From positions 2,046,001 to 2,110,000 of the forward strand of contig NZ_CP038810.1 in the NCBI RefSeq assembly GCF_004797125.1: a stretch of 64,000 nt of DNA, in the 5' to 3' direction. Below, piece after piece: positions 49,929 to 58,144 of this stretch; the stretch's first letter is position 1, and the number at the start of each line of letters is the position of its first letter. The stretch is from Flavobacterium sangjuense (GTDB lineage Bacteria > Bacteroidota > Bacteroidia > Flavobacteriales > Flavobacteriaceae). The position numbers and the translations under genes are program-made. The notes under the pieces are model-generated. The model was given only the letters and a program-made list of their open reading frames with translations. It ran no database searches and had not been told where the DNA came from.

Positions 49929-49949
49929 AATTACGAATTACGAATTATT
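49929..49949. repeat. Heptamer word array (AATTACG)
   Basis: AATTACG, AATTACG, AATTATT in tandem; the third unit covers the stop codon of the DUF6048 gene. The same word occurs at 5359-5379. Confidence 0.55.
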
Positions 49950-50697
49950 TTTTCTTCTTCTTAGATTCCTCTTTCTTTTTAGCTTTTACCGTGGCTTTGT
50001 AAAGCGGAATAAAATAAGAAACGGTATAGTTGAATCCAACACCAAAATCTCCATTATAGGTTCTGTTAAAACCCGGAATATAGAGATTGTCAAAGTTATT
50101 GGGACGTTTTTGAGTTACCAATCGGTTTAGCCTAAAACTAAAACCTACGAAGACGTTGTTAAATACTTCGGCTTTCATACCGGCAACGACTTCTATCCAT
50201 TGTGCTGATAAACCATTAAATTTTTCACCTGAGATGATTACGGGAGATTCTCCTAAATACTGGTTAGGATTATAGACTTGATAGCTATTTAATGTCTGGC
50301 TAAAACTACTCACACCATAACGCAATCCAACAGAAATAATGTTCTCCATATTTCCCCAGTTCTGAAAAGAGTTGTAGTCAAATCCCGCTTTTAGATACGT
50401 TCCTTTTGTAGTAAAGTTGACTTGGTCATCATTAACCGTTTTGTCTTCATTACCAATTTCGGCAGCCAAATAATGCCTGCGTGTCAAACGATAATCGCCA
50501 ACCAATTCCAATCCACGGTAATCGGTTTCATAAAACGAACGTGTTAGTTTGAATAAATCAACTCCAACACGCAAACCATAGCGTTCTTTTTTGGGAGGAA
50601 TGCTGTCTTTTTTTGTCGTAGCTTTCTCTTGTGCATTTCCTAAAAACGAAAGCAACAGTAGGCAAACACTAAAAAAGAATTTTGATATGTGTCTCAT
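49945..50697 (-). CDS. DUF6048 family outer-membrane protein
   Basis: About 250 residues from the ATG at 50697 (MRHISKFFF). Signal peptide (ending FLGNAQEK), then a barrel-like domain with repeated aromatic strands ('YGLRVGVDLFKLTRSFYETDYRGLELVGDYRL', 'VSVGLRYGV'-like segments) and a lysine-rich tail. I assign DUF6048 from the 'YGLRVGVD' opening. It overlaps the end of the DUF6452 gene, and the two families are commonly neighbours in flavobacteria (from memory). Confidence 0.75.
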   Translation of the reverse strand: MRHISKFFFSVCLLLLSFLGNAQEKATTKKDSIPPKKERYGLRVGVDLFKLTRSFYETDYRGLELVGDYRLTRRHYLAAEIGNEDKTVNDDQVNFTTKGTYLKAGFDYNSFQNWGNMENIISVGLRYGVSSFSQTLNSYQVYNPNQYLGESPVIISGEKFNGLSAQWIEVVAGMKAEVFNNVFVGFSFRLNRLVTQKRPNNFDNLYIPGFNRTYNGDFGVGFNYTVSYFIPLYKATVKAKKKEESKKKKK

Positions 50698-51202
50698 TTT
50701 CGGTTTCAATGTTTGTTGTTAAAATGTTTATGTCTTGTATCCAAATGCCGTCAGCTATTGCTCCATCCGTTTTGATAACACCAGTTGGAAAAGCATTCAA
50801 TTCAAAAATGGTTTTGTAACCACAGGCTCTGGAAACAAAAACGTTTTGACGTGTATAATTAAATTGAAGCGAATCTTCATTCGCACCGCTTGAACTTGTG
50901 CTGTTTAGTATCAAACTGTATTTGGTTGTATCTTGTGTAATATTCAGCGGCAATTCGAGTTTGTTGCCATTGAAAAGATACCGGTCAGGATCTGTTTCCG
51001 GGAGAGATGTATTAAAAACTATAAAATCAGCAGCACCAACTGCTTTGACTTTTAAGTTTACGACAGCCTTCAGATTTGCCGGGTTTGAAACATCATAAAA
51101 CTCCAATATCAATCGAGGAGTCGTTTCGTCTATGCAGATATCGTCCTTTTCACAGCTTGAAAGGCTTATTGTAATTAGTAACAGGGCAAGTATTTTTTTC
51201 AT
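50669..51202 (-). CDS. DUF6452 family lipoprotein
   Basis: 177 residues with a lipoprotein signal (MKKILALLLITISLSSC, Cys 17). The mature domain starts 'EKDDICIDETTPRLILEFYD' and holds 'ACGYKTIFEL', the features I associate with DUF6452. Function unknown. Its 3' end overlaps the DUF6048 gene by about 30 bp, so the two are translationally linked and probably act together at the outer membrane. Confidence 0.75.
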   Translation of the reverse strand: MKKILALLLITISLSSCEKDDICIDETTPRLILEFYDVSNPANLKAVVNLKVKAVGAADFIVFNTSLPETDPDRYLFNGNKLELPLNITQDTTKYSLILNSTSSSGANEDSLQFNYTRQNVFVSRACGYKTIFELNAFPTGVIKTDGAIADGIWIQDINILTTNIETENETHIKILF

Positions 51203-51212
51203 ATAATTTATT

Positions 51213-51250
51213 TTTGTCAGTCTGAGCTTGTCGAAAGACAGTGTGACAAA
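51213..51250. repeat. Intergenic palindromic repeat (CTGAGCTTGTCGAAAG type)
   Basis: TTTGTCA (51213-51219) and TGACAAA (51244-51250) are inverted ends around GTCT...AGAC (51220-51239) and the core CTGAGCTTGTCGAAAG. I recognise this core from spacers of many bacterial genomes. It sits between the rlmD stop codon and the DUF6452 start codon. Confidence 0.6.
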
Positions 51251-51253
51251 TTT

Positions 51254-52669
51254 CTATCGTCTTTCCAAAAGTACAACATTTTCCACATGATGCGTTTGCG
51301 GAAACATATCTACCGGACGCACGCGTGTCACTTTGTATTGTTCATCCATCAAGGCTAAATCTCTGGCTTGTGTAGCCGAATTACAACTAACATACACAAT
51401 CTTTTCTGCCCCAATTTTCAGCAATTGCTCCACAACATCTTTATGCATTCCGTCACGTGGCGGATCGGTAATGATTACATCGGGTTGGCCGTGTTGCGCA
51501 ATGAAATCATCATTAAACACATTCTTCATATCGCCCACATAAAACTCACAATTGGTGATGTCGTTGCGTTTGGCATTTTCCTTTGCATCAGCAATAGCTT
51601 CGGGAACGGCTTCTACGCCAATAACTTTTTTGGCTTTTTTGGAAACGAATTGTGCAATAGTTCCGGTTCCGGTGTATAAATCGTAAACGACTTCATTACC
51701 TGTCAAGCCTGCAAATTCGCGTGTGATTTTGTATAATTCATACGCCTGATCAGAGTTGGTTTGGTAAAACGATTTGGCGTTGATGCTAAACTTTAAACCT
51801 TCCATTTCTTCCAGTATATAATCTCTTCCTTTATACAATTTGATGTCCTGATCGTATAAGGTATCATTCGCTTTACCATTGATTACGTATTGTAGAGAAG
51901 TAATCTGTGGAAACGTGGCATAGATATAATTCAATAACAATTCGCGTTGTGATTTATCTTCCTGAAAGAACTGAATCAGCACCATGATTTCTCCCGTTGA
52001 AGCGGTTCTAATCATCAGCGTACGCAACAAACCTTCGTGGTTACGAGCGTTAAAGAATGGCATATCGTGTTCGGTTGCAAATTCACGGATTGCATTTCTA
52101 ATCGCATTTGATGGATCTTCCTGCAGGTGACATTTCTCAATATCCAAAATCTTGTCCCACATTCTCGGAATATGAAAACCTAATGCCGGCTTTTTGCTTA
52201 ACGATTGATCTTCGGATTGTATTTCTCTTTCGGTTAACCAACGCGTGTCCGAAAACCCAAACTCCATTTTGTTTCTGTAGAAGAATTGTTTCTCCGAACC
52301 CAATATCGGTTCAAAGTCTGGCAAGTCAATTTTACCAATGCGTTTCAGGTTGTTATACACTTCCTGATTTTTATAAAACAACTGTTGTTCGTATTTCATA
52401 TTCTGCCATTTGCAACCACCACAGGCACCAAAGTGCTCACAAACAGGTTCAATTCGGTTTTCAGAATAGGAGTGGAACTTGATGGCTTTGCCTTCAAAAT
52501 AGGATTTTCTTTTCTTTAAGGTTTGCACATCTACCACATCGCCGGGAACGACATTGGGTATAAAGATGACCTGACCTTCGGGTGCTTTTGCTACCGATAC
52601 GCCTTTGGCACCGGCATCAAGAACAGTTATGTTTTCAAAGATGACTTTGTTGGTTTGTTTTCTTCCCAT
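51254..52669 (-). CDS. rlmD: 23S rRNA (uracil-1939-C5)-methyltransferase
   Basis: 471 residues. An N-terminal TRAM domain (~8-65) is followed by the Fe-S cysteine cluster (C77, C83, C86 in 'CEHFGACGGC', with a fourth in 'DIEKCHLQ'). The methyltransferase part has 'VYDLYTGTGTIAQFV', 'IITDPPRDGMH' and the catalytic cysteine in 'IVYVSCNSATQARDL'. It methylates U1939 of 23S rRNA. An exact -7 box lies only 4 bp before the ATG at 52669, so the mRNA may be leaderless. RumA/TrmA-type paralogues (RlmCD) are the alternative. Confidence 0.93.
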   Translation of the reverse strand: MGRKQTNKVIFENITVLDAGAKGVSVAKAPEGQVIFIPNVVPGDVVDVQTLKKRKSYFEGKAIKFHSYSENRIEPVCEHFGACGGCKWQNMKYEQQLFYKNQEVYNNLKRIGKIDLPDFEPILGSEKQFFYRNKMEFGFSDTRWLTEREIQSEDQSLSKKPALGFHIPRMWDKILDIEKCHLQEDPSNAIRNAIREFATEHDMPFFNARNHEGLLRTLMIRTASTGEIMVLIQFFQEDKSQRELLLNYIYATFPQITSLQYVINGKANDTLYDQDIKLYKGRDYILEEMEGLKFSINAKSFYQTNSDQAYELYKITREFAGLTGNEVVYDLYTGTGTIAQFVSKKAKKVIGVEAVPEAIADAKENAKRNDITNCEFYVGDMKNVFNDDFIAQHGQPDVIITDPPRDGMHKDVVEQLLKIGAEKIVYVSCNSATQARDLALMDEQYKVTRVRPVDMFPQTHHVENVVLLERR

Positions 52670-52673
52670 TCGG

Positions 52674-52681
52674 CAAAAATA
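52674..52681 (-). promoter_or_regulatory. -7 box directly before the rlmD start codon
   Basis: Minus-strand TATTTTTG, exact match, 4 bp before the ATG. The string TATTTTTGCCGA is shared with the THUMP methyltransferase promoter at 45536. Confidence 0.6.
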
Positions 52682-52689
52682 GGGAAAGA

Positions 52690-52732
52690 AGAATCAAGAA
52701 TCAAGAAGCAGGAGAAAAGAATATAGAAAATA
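52690..52732. repeat. Heptamer word array (AGAATCA)
   Basis: AGAATCA, AGAATCA, AGAAGCA, then GGAGAAA and AT-rich units ending ATAGAAAATAGAC. The last part resembles the arms of the inverted repeat at 19351-19420. It lies between rlmD and the divergent porin gene. Confidence 0.55.
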
Positions 52733-52824
52733 GACTTGGGTTTGCTGTAACTAAGATTTTAAAACCAGCTGCGCCAAATATTAAAAAAATGGTGTATTTT
52801 AGCACAATCTCTAAAACATAAACA

Positions 52825-53490
52825 ATGAAAAACCTTTTTTTAATTGCGGCGATACTAGTTTGTAGTATTGGAACTGCTCAAGATAAACAAGATGCTAAGC
52901 ACGCGTCAAAACCTTTAAAATATGGACTTAAATTAGGTTTGAATTTTGCAAAATTAACCGACTCTGATTCTGGGACAACAAGAAATGGGTTGAATGTTGG
53001 AGCTTATTTAAATTATAAGTTTGCAGATAAGTTTGCTTTTCAGCCAGAATTGCTATACACAGCCCAGGGAATGAAAGAAGAAGGCACTTCTGAAGGAATT
53101 GACCTCAAACTAATTTATAAACTTGACTATATAGCGATACCATTGATGCTTAAATATTATCCGGTTAAAAACTTTAACTTCGAGTTTGGTCCCCAATTAG
53201 GATTCAATGTTAAAAAAGAATTAGAAGCAACAGGTAACGGACAGACTTTGACTTTTGATTTAGACGATTTCTTTAATGATAATGGTATTGATGCTAAAAC
53301 CAATACATTTGATTTGGCACTAAATTTTGGTTTGGGATATGAACTCGAAAATGGTTTGAATTTTAACGGACGTTATTCGTTAGGACTTACTAAAGTTATT
53401 GAAGGAGACGATGTAGTTGATAGTAACGGAAACTCACAAGATATTAAGAACTCAGTATTTACCTTTGGGTTAGGATATACATTCAAATAA
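52825..53490 (+). CDS. Outer-membrane beta-barrel (PorT/porin-family) protein
   Basis: 221 residues. Signal peptide (ending GTAQDK), then a barrel starting 'LKYGLKLGLNFAKLTDSD' with later strands 'FAFQPELLYTAQGM', 'YIAIPLMLKYYPVKNFNFEFGPQLGFNV' and the terminal 'FTFGLGYTFK' ending in lysine after an aromatic. This is the PorT-like fold, commonly eight strands. It stands alone on the plus strand, divergent from rlmD; TATTTTAG upstream is one base from the -7 consensus. Confidence 0.85.
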   Translation: MKNLFLIAAILVCSIGTAQDKQDAKHASKPLKYGLKLGLNFAKLTDSDSGTTRNGLNVGAYLNYKFADKFAFQPELLYTAQGMKEEGTSEGIDLKLIYKLDYIAIPLMLKYYPVKNFNFEFGPQLGFNVKKELEATGNGQTLTFDLDDFFNDNGIDAKTNTFDLALNFGLGYELENGLNFNGRYSLGLTKVIEGDDVVDSNGNSQDIKNSVFTFGLGYTFK

Positions 53491-53510
53491 AAACTAATTT
53501 TCATTTAGAT

Positions 53511-53537
53511 AAAAGCAACTTTTGGTGGTTTTTTTAT
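53511..53537 (+). terminator. Probable terminator of the porin gene
   Basis: AAAAGCAAC (53511-53519) pairs with GTGGTTTTT (53525-53533), with one G-U pair and one mismatch, followed by T residues. It lies 20 bp behind the stop codon. Confidence 0.5.
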
Positions 53538-53562
53538 GCTTTAAAGATTAGCGTCTGTTTTG

Positions 53563-53570
53563 TATATTTG
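53563..53570 (+). promoter_or_regulatory. -7 box of the DUF1697 gene
   Basis: TATATTTG, exact match, 21 bp before the ATG. Confidence 0.6.
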
Positions 53571-53591
53571 AAAGATAGAAATTAAATTATA

Positions 53592-54137
53592 ATGACAACC
53601 CATCTCGCACTTCTCCGTGGCATCAACGTCTCGGGACATAAAATGATTAATATGGTGGCTTTGAAAAAAGCACTTGAAGCCATTGGCTTTACCAATGTGG
53701 TAACCTATATTCAATCGGGAAATGTGTTTGTGGATACCGAAGAAGAAAGTCCGGGGAAAGTTGGTTTTTTGATTAAGCAGGAAATCTTTAAGGAGTTTGG
53801 GCATGATGTTCCCGTAATTGTCATTGGAAAAGAAGATTTGCAGGCGTGTTTGGATCGGAATAAATTCCTGAACGAAGAAGGCGTCGATTTAAAGAAATTG
53901 TATGTTTCGTTTATTTCATCGATGCTGCCCGACAATATGATTACCCAACTCAACTTAAACTTTATAAAGCCAGACGAAATTCAGTTGGATGGCAAACGTA
54001 TTTATCTGAAATATGATATTTCTCCCGCCAAAACCAGACTCGATAACAAATGGATTGAGAAAAGCATGAATGTGGTTTCTACTACGCGGAATTGGAATAC
54101 GGTGAATAAACTACTTGAAATGTTCGAGGGAAAATAA
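53592..54137 (+). CDS. DUF1697 domain protein
   Basis: 181 residues. The signature 'LLRGINVSGHKMINMVALKKALEAIGFTNVVTYIQSGNVFVDTE' spread over the first 45 residues is diagnostic, and 'TTRNWNTVNKLLEM' closes the domain. Small cytosolic protein of unknown function, widely distributed in bacteria. It is monocistronic with its own promoter. Confidence 0.92.
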   Translation: MTTHLALLRGINVSGHKMINMVALKKALEAIGFTNVVTYIQSGNVFVDTEEESPGKVGFLIKQEIFKEFGHDVPVIVIGKEDLQACLDRNKFLNEEGVDLKKLYVSFISSMLPDNMITQLNLNFIKPDEIQLDGKRIYLKYDISPAKTRLDNKWIEKSMNVVSTTRNWNTVNKLLEMFEGK

Positions 54138-54238
54138 TTGCCAATTAAAATAATCCTATAATAAATAACAATGATTTCGTAACTTTAGAGAATTATTCTA
54201 TTATTAAATTTGACAAAAATTTTAAACAATCAACTATC

Positions 54239-54649
54239 ATGAAAAGAAATGCAACCGCAGTTTGGAAAGGTTCCCTAAAAGAAGGAAAGGGAGTGATTAC
54301 AACACAAAGTACCACATTAAACAACACACAATATTCTTTCGGTTCCCGTTTTGAGGAAGGCGTTGGAACTAATCCTGAAGAACTTGTTGCGGCAGCACAT
54401 TCGGGTTGTTTTTCGATGCAACTTTCTGCTTTTATTGGTGAAGCGGGATTTACACCGGACAGCATTGAGACCAAATGTGTAATCGACTTACAGAATGGAA
54501 GTATCGTTAGTTCTACTTTGACTGTGGAAGCTAAAATCCCGGGAATATCAAATGATACGTTTCAGGAATTGGTTATTAAAGCAGAGAAAAACTGTCCGAT
54601 TTCAAAACTTTTGAATACAGAAATTAGTTCGACTGCTACTTTACTTTAG
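54239..54649 (+). CDS. osmC: OsmC-type peroxiredoxin
   Basis: 136 residues. A classic OsmC: 'KRNATAVWKGSLKEGKGVI', 'NPEELVAAAHSGCFSMQLSAFI' with the peroxidatic cysteine, and 'AEKNCPISKLLN' with the resolving cysteine. It reduces organic hydroperoxides using lipoylated protein partners. Unlike the family member at 35232, both cysteines are present. A strong terminator follows. TAACTTTA upstream is one base from the -7 consensus. Confidence 0.93.
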   Translation: MKRNATAVWKGSLKEGKGVITTQSTTLNNTQYSFGSRFEEGVGTNPEELVAAAHSGCFSMQLSAFIGEAGFTPDSIETKCVIDLQNGSIVSSTLTVEAKIPGISNDTFQELVIKAEKNCPISKLLNTEISSTATLL

Positions 54650-54670
54650 TTGATAACTAGTATAATAACT

Positions 54671-54704
54671 AACCTCATTTCTTTTACAGAAGTGAGGTTT
54701 TTTT
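54671..54704 (+). terminator. Terminator of osmC
   Basis: AACCTCATTTC (54671-54681) and GAAGTGAGGTT (54689-54699), 11 bp with one G-U pair, 7-nt loop, then a T run to 54704. Confidence 0.85.
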
Positions 54705-54747
54705 ATTGATTAAAAATGTAAATTAGCTAATAAAATAAAATATCACT

Positions 54748-55455
54748 ATGAGTTCAAAAGCCACATTTAAAAGTGCCATCTCGGGTTTAGAAGCTCCTGA
54801 AAATGATAAAATTTCCTGTAAAAGCATCAGAGTTCCCATTCTCAATTTGATAAAAGAAGACCATCCGGATTTAGATATGTCAAAAGATATAACAGTAGGT
54901 GAATTGAATATCTACAGAGAAAAATATATTTCAAAGTTTTTAAAATCCGAAGTAGGTGAGTTAAATGATTTGCATAAAAATGTGCTCAAATCATTAACCG
55001 ATGACAAATCATTGGTTAGAAAAGTAGAAGACGAACCCGACAATAGAACTTTTGGTCAAAGATTAGCGGATAATGTGGCTGATTTTGGAGGAAGCTGGAC
55101 ATTCATTATTTGGTTTTTTGTGGTTATTATGGCTTGGATTGGGGCGAATGTTTTTCTGCTGATGAACAAAGGGTTTGACCCATATCCGTTTATATTATTA
55201 AATTTGATTTTGTCCTGTTTGGCCTCATTGCAGGCACCCATAATCATGATGAGCCAAAACCGCCAGGAGCAAAAAGATCGGGAACGTGCCAAGAAAGATT
55301 ATATGATTAACCTGAAATCAGAATTAGAAATCAGAATGTTAGATGATAAATTAGACCATTTAATAATGCACCAACAGCAGGAATTAATAGAAATACAGAA
55401 GGTTCAGATAGAAATGATGAATGATATTTTGAATAGGATTGAGGGGAAGAAGTAG
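54748..55455 (+). CDS. DUF1003 domain membrane protein
   Basis: 235 residues. The N-terminal half is soluble ('CKSIRVPILNLIKEDHPDLD', 'ISKFLKSEVGEL'), then comes the DUF1003 core 'RLADNVADFGGSWTFIIWFFVVIMAWIGANV', 'FDPYPFILLNLILSCLASLQAPIIMMSQNRQ' with two membrane segments, and a basic C-terminal coiled coil. Function unknown; often annotated as 'cyclic nucleotide-binding' by mistake. Directly behind its stop codon a word hairpin begins. Confidence 0.9.
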   Translation: MSSKATFKSAISGLEAPENDKISCKSIRVPILNLIKEDHPDLDMSKDITVGELNIYREKYISKFLKSEVGELNDLHKNVLKSLTDDKSLVRKVEDEPDNRTFGQRLADNVADFGGSWTFIIWFFVVIMAWIGANVFLLMNKGFDPYPFILLNLILSCLASLQAPIIMMSQNRQEQKDRERAKKDYMINLKSELEIRMLDDKLDHLIMHQQQELIEIQKVQIEMMNDILNRIEGKK

Positions 55456-55535
55456 TTATAAGTTATGAGTTATAAGTTATGAGTTTTTGAAAATTTGCAG
55501 ATTACAACTCATAATTCATAACTTATAATTCATAA
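55456..55535. repeat. Heptamer word hairpin (TTATRAG)
   Basis: The left arm (55456-55484) is TTATAAG, TTATGAG, TTATAAG, TTATGAG. The right arm (55506-55535), read on the minus strand, is TTATGAA, TTATAAG, TTATGAA, TTATGAG. The loop is about 21 bp. The element begins one base after the DUF1003 stop codon and ends 8 bp before the rocD -7 box. Confidence 0.78.
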
Positions 55536-55543
55536 TTAAGTTT

Positions 55544-55551
55544 TACTTTTG
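55544..55551 (+). promoter_or_regulatory. -7 box of rocD
   Basis: TACTTTTG, exact match. It decides between two in-frame starts: the ATG at 55554 is too close unless the message is leaderless, the ATG at 55611 is not. Confidence 0.55.
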
Positions 55552-55610
55552 TCATGGATGATTTCTCTCCAAAAGAAGGAATTGATATTAAAGAATTTAA
55601 ATTACAAAAA

Positions 55611-56855
55611 ATGTCAGTTTTAGAAAAAATGAGTTCAGCTGAAGCGATTGCTTTAGAAAACAAGTATGGTGCACACAATTACCATCCGTTACCAGTAGTT
55701 TTGAGTAGAGGAGAAGGCGTGTATGTTTGGGATGTTGAAGGTAAAAAGTATTACGATTTTCTTTCGGCATACTCTGCAGTTAATCAAGGTCATTGTCATC
55801 CAAAGATTGTAGGTGCGATGATGGAACAAGCGCAAACTTTGACGCTGACATCGAGAGCATTTTACAATGATAAACTGGGTATTTACGAAGAATACATCAC
55901 TAAATATTTTGGTTTTGATAAAGTATTGCCAATGAATACAGGTGCCGAAGCTGTAGAAACCGCTTTGAAACTTTGTAGAAAATGGGCTTATGAGAAAAAA
56001 GGAATTAACGAAAACGAAGCACAGATTATTGTGTGTGACGGTAACTTCCACGGAAGAACTACGACTATTATTTCGTTTTCTAATGATGAAAATGCACGTA
56101 AAAACTTTGGTCCATACACAGCAGGATTTATAAAAATAGCTTACGATGATTTAGACGCTTTGGAAAAAACGATTACTTCTTCAAAAAATATTGCAGGTTT
56201 CTTGGTTGAACCAATTCAGGGTGAAGCCGGGGTTTATGTGCCAACAGAAGGTTATCTGGCGAAAGCCAAAGCATTATGCGAAGCGAACAATGTTTTATTC
56301 ATTGCTGATGAAGTACAAACCGGAATTGCACGTACCGGAAAATTATTAGCCGTAAATCACGAAAACGTACAGCCTGATATTTTGATTTTAGGGAAAGCCA
56401 TTTCTGGTGGCGCGTATCCAGTTTCGGCAGTTTTGGCAAATGATGCGATTATGAATGTCATCAAACCTGGCCAACACGGTTCTACTTTTGGTGGAAATCC
56501 GGTAGCTGCAGCAGTTGCTATGGCTGCGTTAGATGTGGTGAAAGATGAGAAGCTTGCTGAAAATGCAGAAAGATTAGGCGTTATTTTCCGTAGAGAATTG
56601 GCAAAATATGTTGAAACATCCAACATCGCGACTTTAGTTCGTGGAAAAGGATTATTAAACGCTGTTGTAATCAATGATACTGAAGAAAGCGATACCGCGT
56701 GGAATATCTGCATGGCTTTACGTGACAACGGATTATTGGCAAAACCAACACACGGAAACATCATCCGTTTTGCGCCGCCATTGGTAATGAATGAAGAGCA
56801 ATTATTAGATTGTGTTGCTATCATTATCAAGACATTAAAGCAATTTGAAAAGTAA
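55611..56855 (+). CDS. rocD: Ornithine aminotransferase
   Basis: About 414 residues: a PLP enzyme converting ornithine and 2-oxoglutarate to glutamate semialdehyde and glutamate, linking arginine catabolism to proline. Class-III aminotransferase motifs are '[19 protein letters not shown]', '[18 protein letters not shown]', '[14 protein letters not shown]' and the PLP lysine in '[18 protein letters not shown]'. The ATG at 55611 ([20 protein letters not shown]) is preferred; the frame is open further to 55554, but an exact -7 box lies 2 bp in front of that ATG and the extra 19 residues are not family-like. Confidence 0.93.
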   Translation: MSVLEKMSSAEAIALENKYGAHNYHPLPVVLSRGEGVYVWDVEGKKYYDFLSAYSAVNQGHCHPKIVGAMMEQAQTLTLTSRAFYNDKLGIYEEYITKYFGFDKVLPMNTGAEAVETALKLCRKWAYEKKGINENEAQIIVCDGNFHGRTTTIISFSNDENARKNFGPYTAGFIKIAYDDLDALEKTITSSKNIAGFLVEPIQGEAGVYVPTEGYLAKAKALCEANNVLFIADEVQTGIARTGKLLAVNHENVQPDILILGKAISGGAYPVSAVLANDAIMNVIKPGQHGSTFGGNPVAAAVAMAALDVVKDEKLAENAERLGVIFRRELAKYVETSNIATLVRGKGLLNAVVINDTEESDTAWNICMALRDNGLLAKPTHGNIIRFAPPLVMNEEQLLDCVAIIIKTLKQFEK

Positions 56856-56900
56856 TCAACAACCCTTTTTATAAACCAACCAAAAAAAACTTAATTAATT

Positions 56901-57359
56901 ATGGAAGAAAAATTATCATTGAATGACTTAGCTGTTGAAGCTTTAAGAGAAAGTGCCAAGTGGTGTACGTTTTTAGCAATCGTAGGATTTATTTTTATTG
57001 CTCTGATGGTAGTCATGGGAGTTTTTATGACAGTCGCAATGACTGCAATCCCGAGTGATCCCTATGGCGGGGCAATGGGTGCAAATCCAATATTGGCTAT
57101 GAAAGAATACTTTGGTGCGTTTTACATCCTGATGGCATTGCTTTATTTTTTCCCGGTTTATTACTTATACAAGTATGCTAACGGAACAAAACGAGCTTTA
57201 GAATCAAGCAATAGCGACGTGCTTTCAGATGCTTTGGTGAATTTAAAATCGCATCATAAATTTTTAGGAATAATGACTATCATCATGATTTCACTATATA
57301 TTTTAGCAATCATTGGTTTTGTTATATTTTTCGCTAGTATGGCAAGCGGAGGAATGTAA
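56901..57359 (+). CDS. DUF5362 family membrane protein
   Basis: 152 residues with three membrane segments: residues ~22-50, ~72-92 and ~122-148. 'LNDLAVEALRESAKWCTFLAIVGFI' and 'LKSHHKFLGIMTI' match the DUF5362 pattern as I know it. Role unknown. It follows rocD by 45 bp and ends at a terminator. Confidence 0.78.
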   Translation: MEEKLSLNDLAVEALRESAKWCTFLAIVGFIFIALMVVMGVFMTVAMTAIPSDPYGGAMGANPILAMKEYFGAFYILMALLYFFPVYYLYKYANGTKRALESSNSDVLSDALVNLKSHHKFLGIMTIIMISLYILAIIGFVIFFASMASGGM

Positions 57360-57380
57360 TTATTAAAAATATGTTTATTT

Positions 57381-57405
57381 AAAACCAGCTAATTCAGCTG
57401 GTTTT
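57381..57405 (+). terminator. Terminator of the DUF5362 gene
   Basis: AAAACCAGCT (57381-57390) and AGCTGGTTTT (57396-57405), perfect 10-bp stem, 5-nt loop, followed by T residues. Confidence 0.85.
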
Positions 57406-57407
57406 TT

Positions 57408-57415
57408 TATTTTTG
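57408..57415 (+). promoter_or_regulatory. -7 box before the small gene at 57420
   Basis: TATTTTTG, exact match, 4 bp before the ATG at 57420. It sits in the T-rich tail of the terminator, so the match may be accidental. Confidence 0.4.
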
Positions 57416-57419
57416 GATT

Positions 57420-57608
57420 ATGAAAAAACTAGTAATTCCATTTACACTTGTGGCCATTATTGTTGGTTTGTATGAACAATCAAAGGCCAAACCCAATGTT
57501 TATATTTTATGTATTACTATCGTGATATTCATGTATGGCATTATGAAATTAAGCGCCAAAACGCCTAGTAAAAATCAGGAAGAAAAAGAGGATGACCATG
57601 CTGAATAA
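57420..57608 (+). CDS. Small hypothetical membrane protein
   Basis: 62 residues with two short hydrophobic segments (about 4-18 and 27-42) and an acidic tail (KNQEEKEDDHAE). No family recognised. It overlaps the Smr-domain gene by about 11-17 bp, which suggests translational coupling, and has a possible leaderless promoter directly in front. Confidence 0.55.
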   Translation: MKKLVIPFTLVAIIVGLYEQSKAKPNVYILCITIVIFMYGIMKLSAKTPSKNQEEKEDDHAE

Positions 57609-58140
57609 AGGTGATAAAGTTTCGGTTTTGGATGATGCCATTGATGGTGTTGTGGTTGAAATCAATGGTTCGGAGGTTACTATTGAAACCACTGATGGTT
57701 TTAGTCTGACGTTTAAAAGCAGCGAGTTAATTAAGATTGGAAGTGGTAATGCGATGGATTTTAAATTTAATAAAAGCCAGGTGATTAGCGAAAAGGAAGT
57801 AGCCAAGCCAAACTATATCAACAAAGAGAAGAAAAACAAAAAAGAAATTCCGCCACCGGAGTTTGATTTGCATATCGAAAAGTTGGTCAAAAACTACAAG
57901 TCGATGAACAACTATGATATCCTGACTAAACAAATAGATACGGCAAAATCCCATATTGAATTTGCCATTCGAAACCGAATTCCGAAGATTGTCTTTATTC
58001 ACGGTGTTGGAGAAGGCGTACTGAAATCTGACCTTGATTTTCTGTTAGGACGTTATGATAATATTGTTTTTCAAGATGCTAATTATCAGAAGTATGGACT
58101 AGGTGCAACGGAAGTTTACTTTAAGCAAAACACAAAATAG
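57598..58140 (+). CDS. Smr-domain protein (MutS2 C-terminal-like)
   Basis: About 180 residues. The N-terminus (~1-60: 'KGDKVSVLDDAIDGVVVEINGSEVTIETTDGFSL') is a KOW/SH3-like barrel like the DUF2027 proteins. The C-terminal ~85 residues are an Smr domain: 'FDLHIEKLV' (the conserved DLH), 'IVFIHGVGEGVLKSDL' (HGxG) and 'GATEVYF'. Smr domains nick DNA or, in recent reports, cut RNA of stalled ribosomes. The start may also be ATG 57592, two codons earlier. It converges with the DUF3810 gene. Confidence 0.88.
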   Translation: MLNKGDKVSVLDDAIDGVVVEINGSEVTIETTDGFSLTFKSSELIKIGSGNAMDFKFNKSQVISEKEVAKPNYINKEKKNKKEIPPPEFDLHIEKLVKNYKSMNNYDILTKQIDTAKSHIEFAIRNRIPKIVFIHGVGEGVLKSDLDFLLGRYDNIVFQDANYQKYGLGATEVYFKQNTK

Positions 58141-58144
58141 TGGG

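Noticed and set aside
57408..57415. Strong leaderless promoter for the small gene at 57420
   Set aside because: Kept only at low confidence: the box lies in a T tract that follows a terminator, where TATTTTTG can arise by chance.
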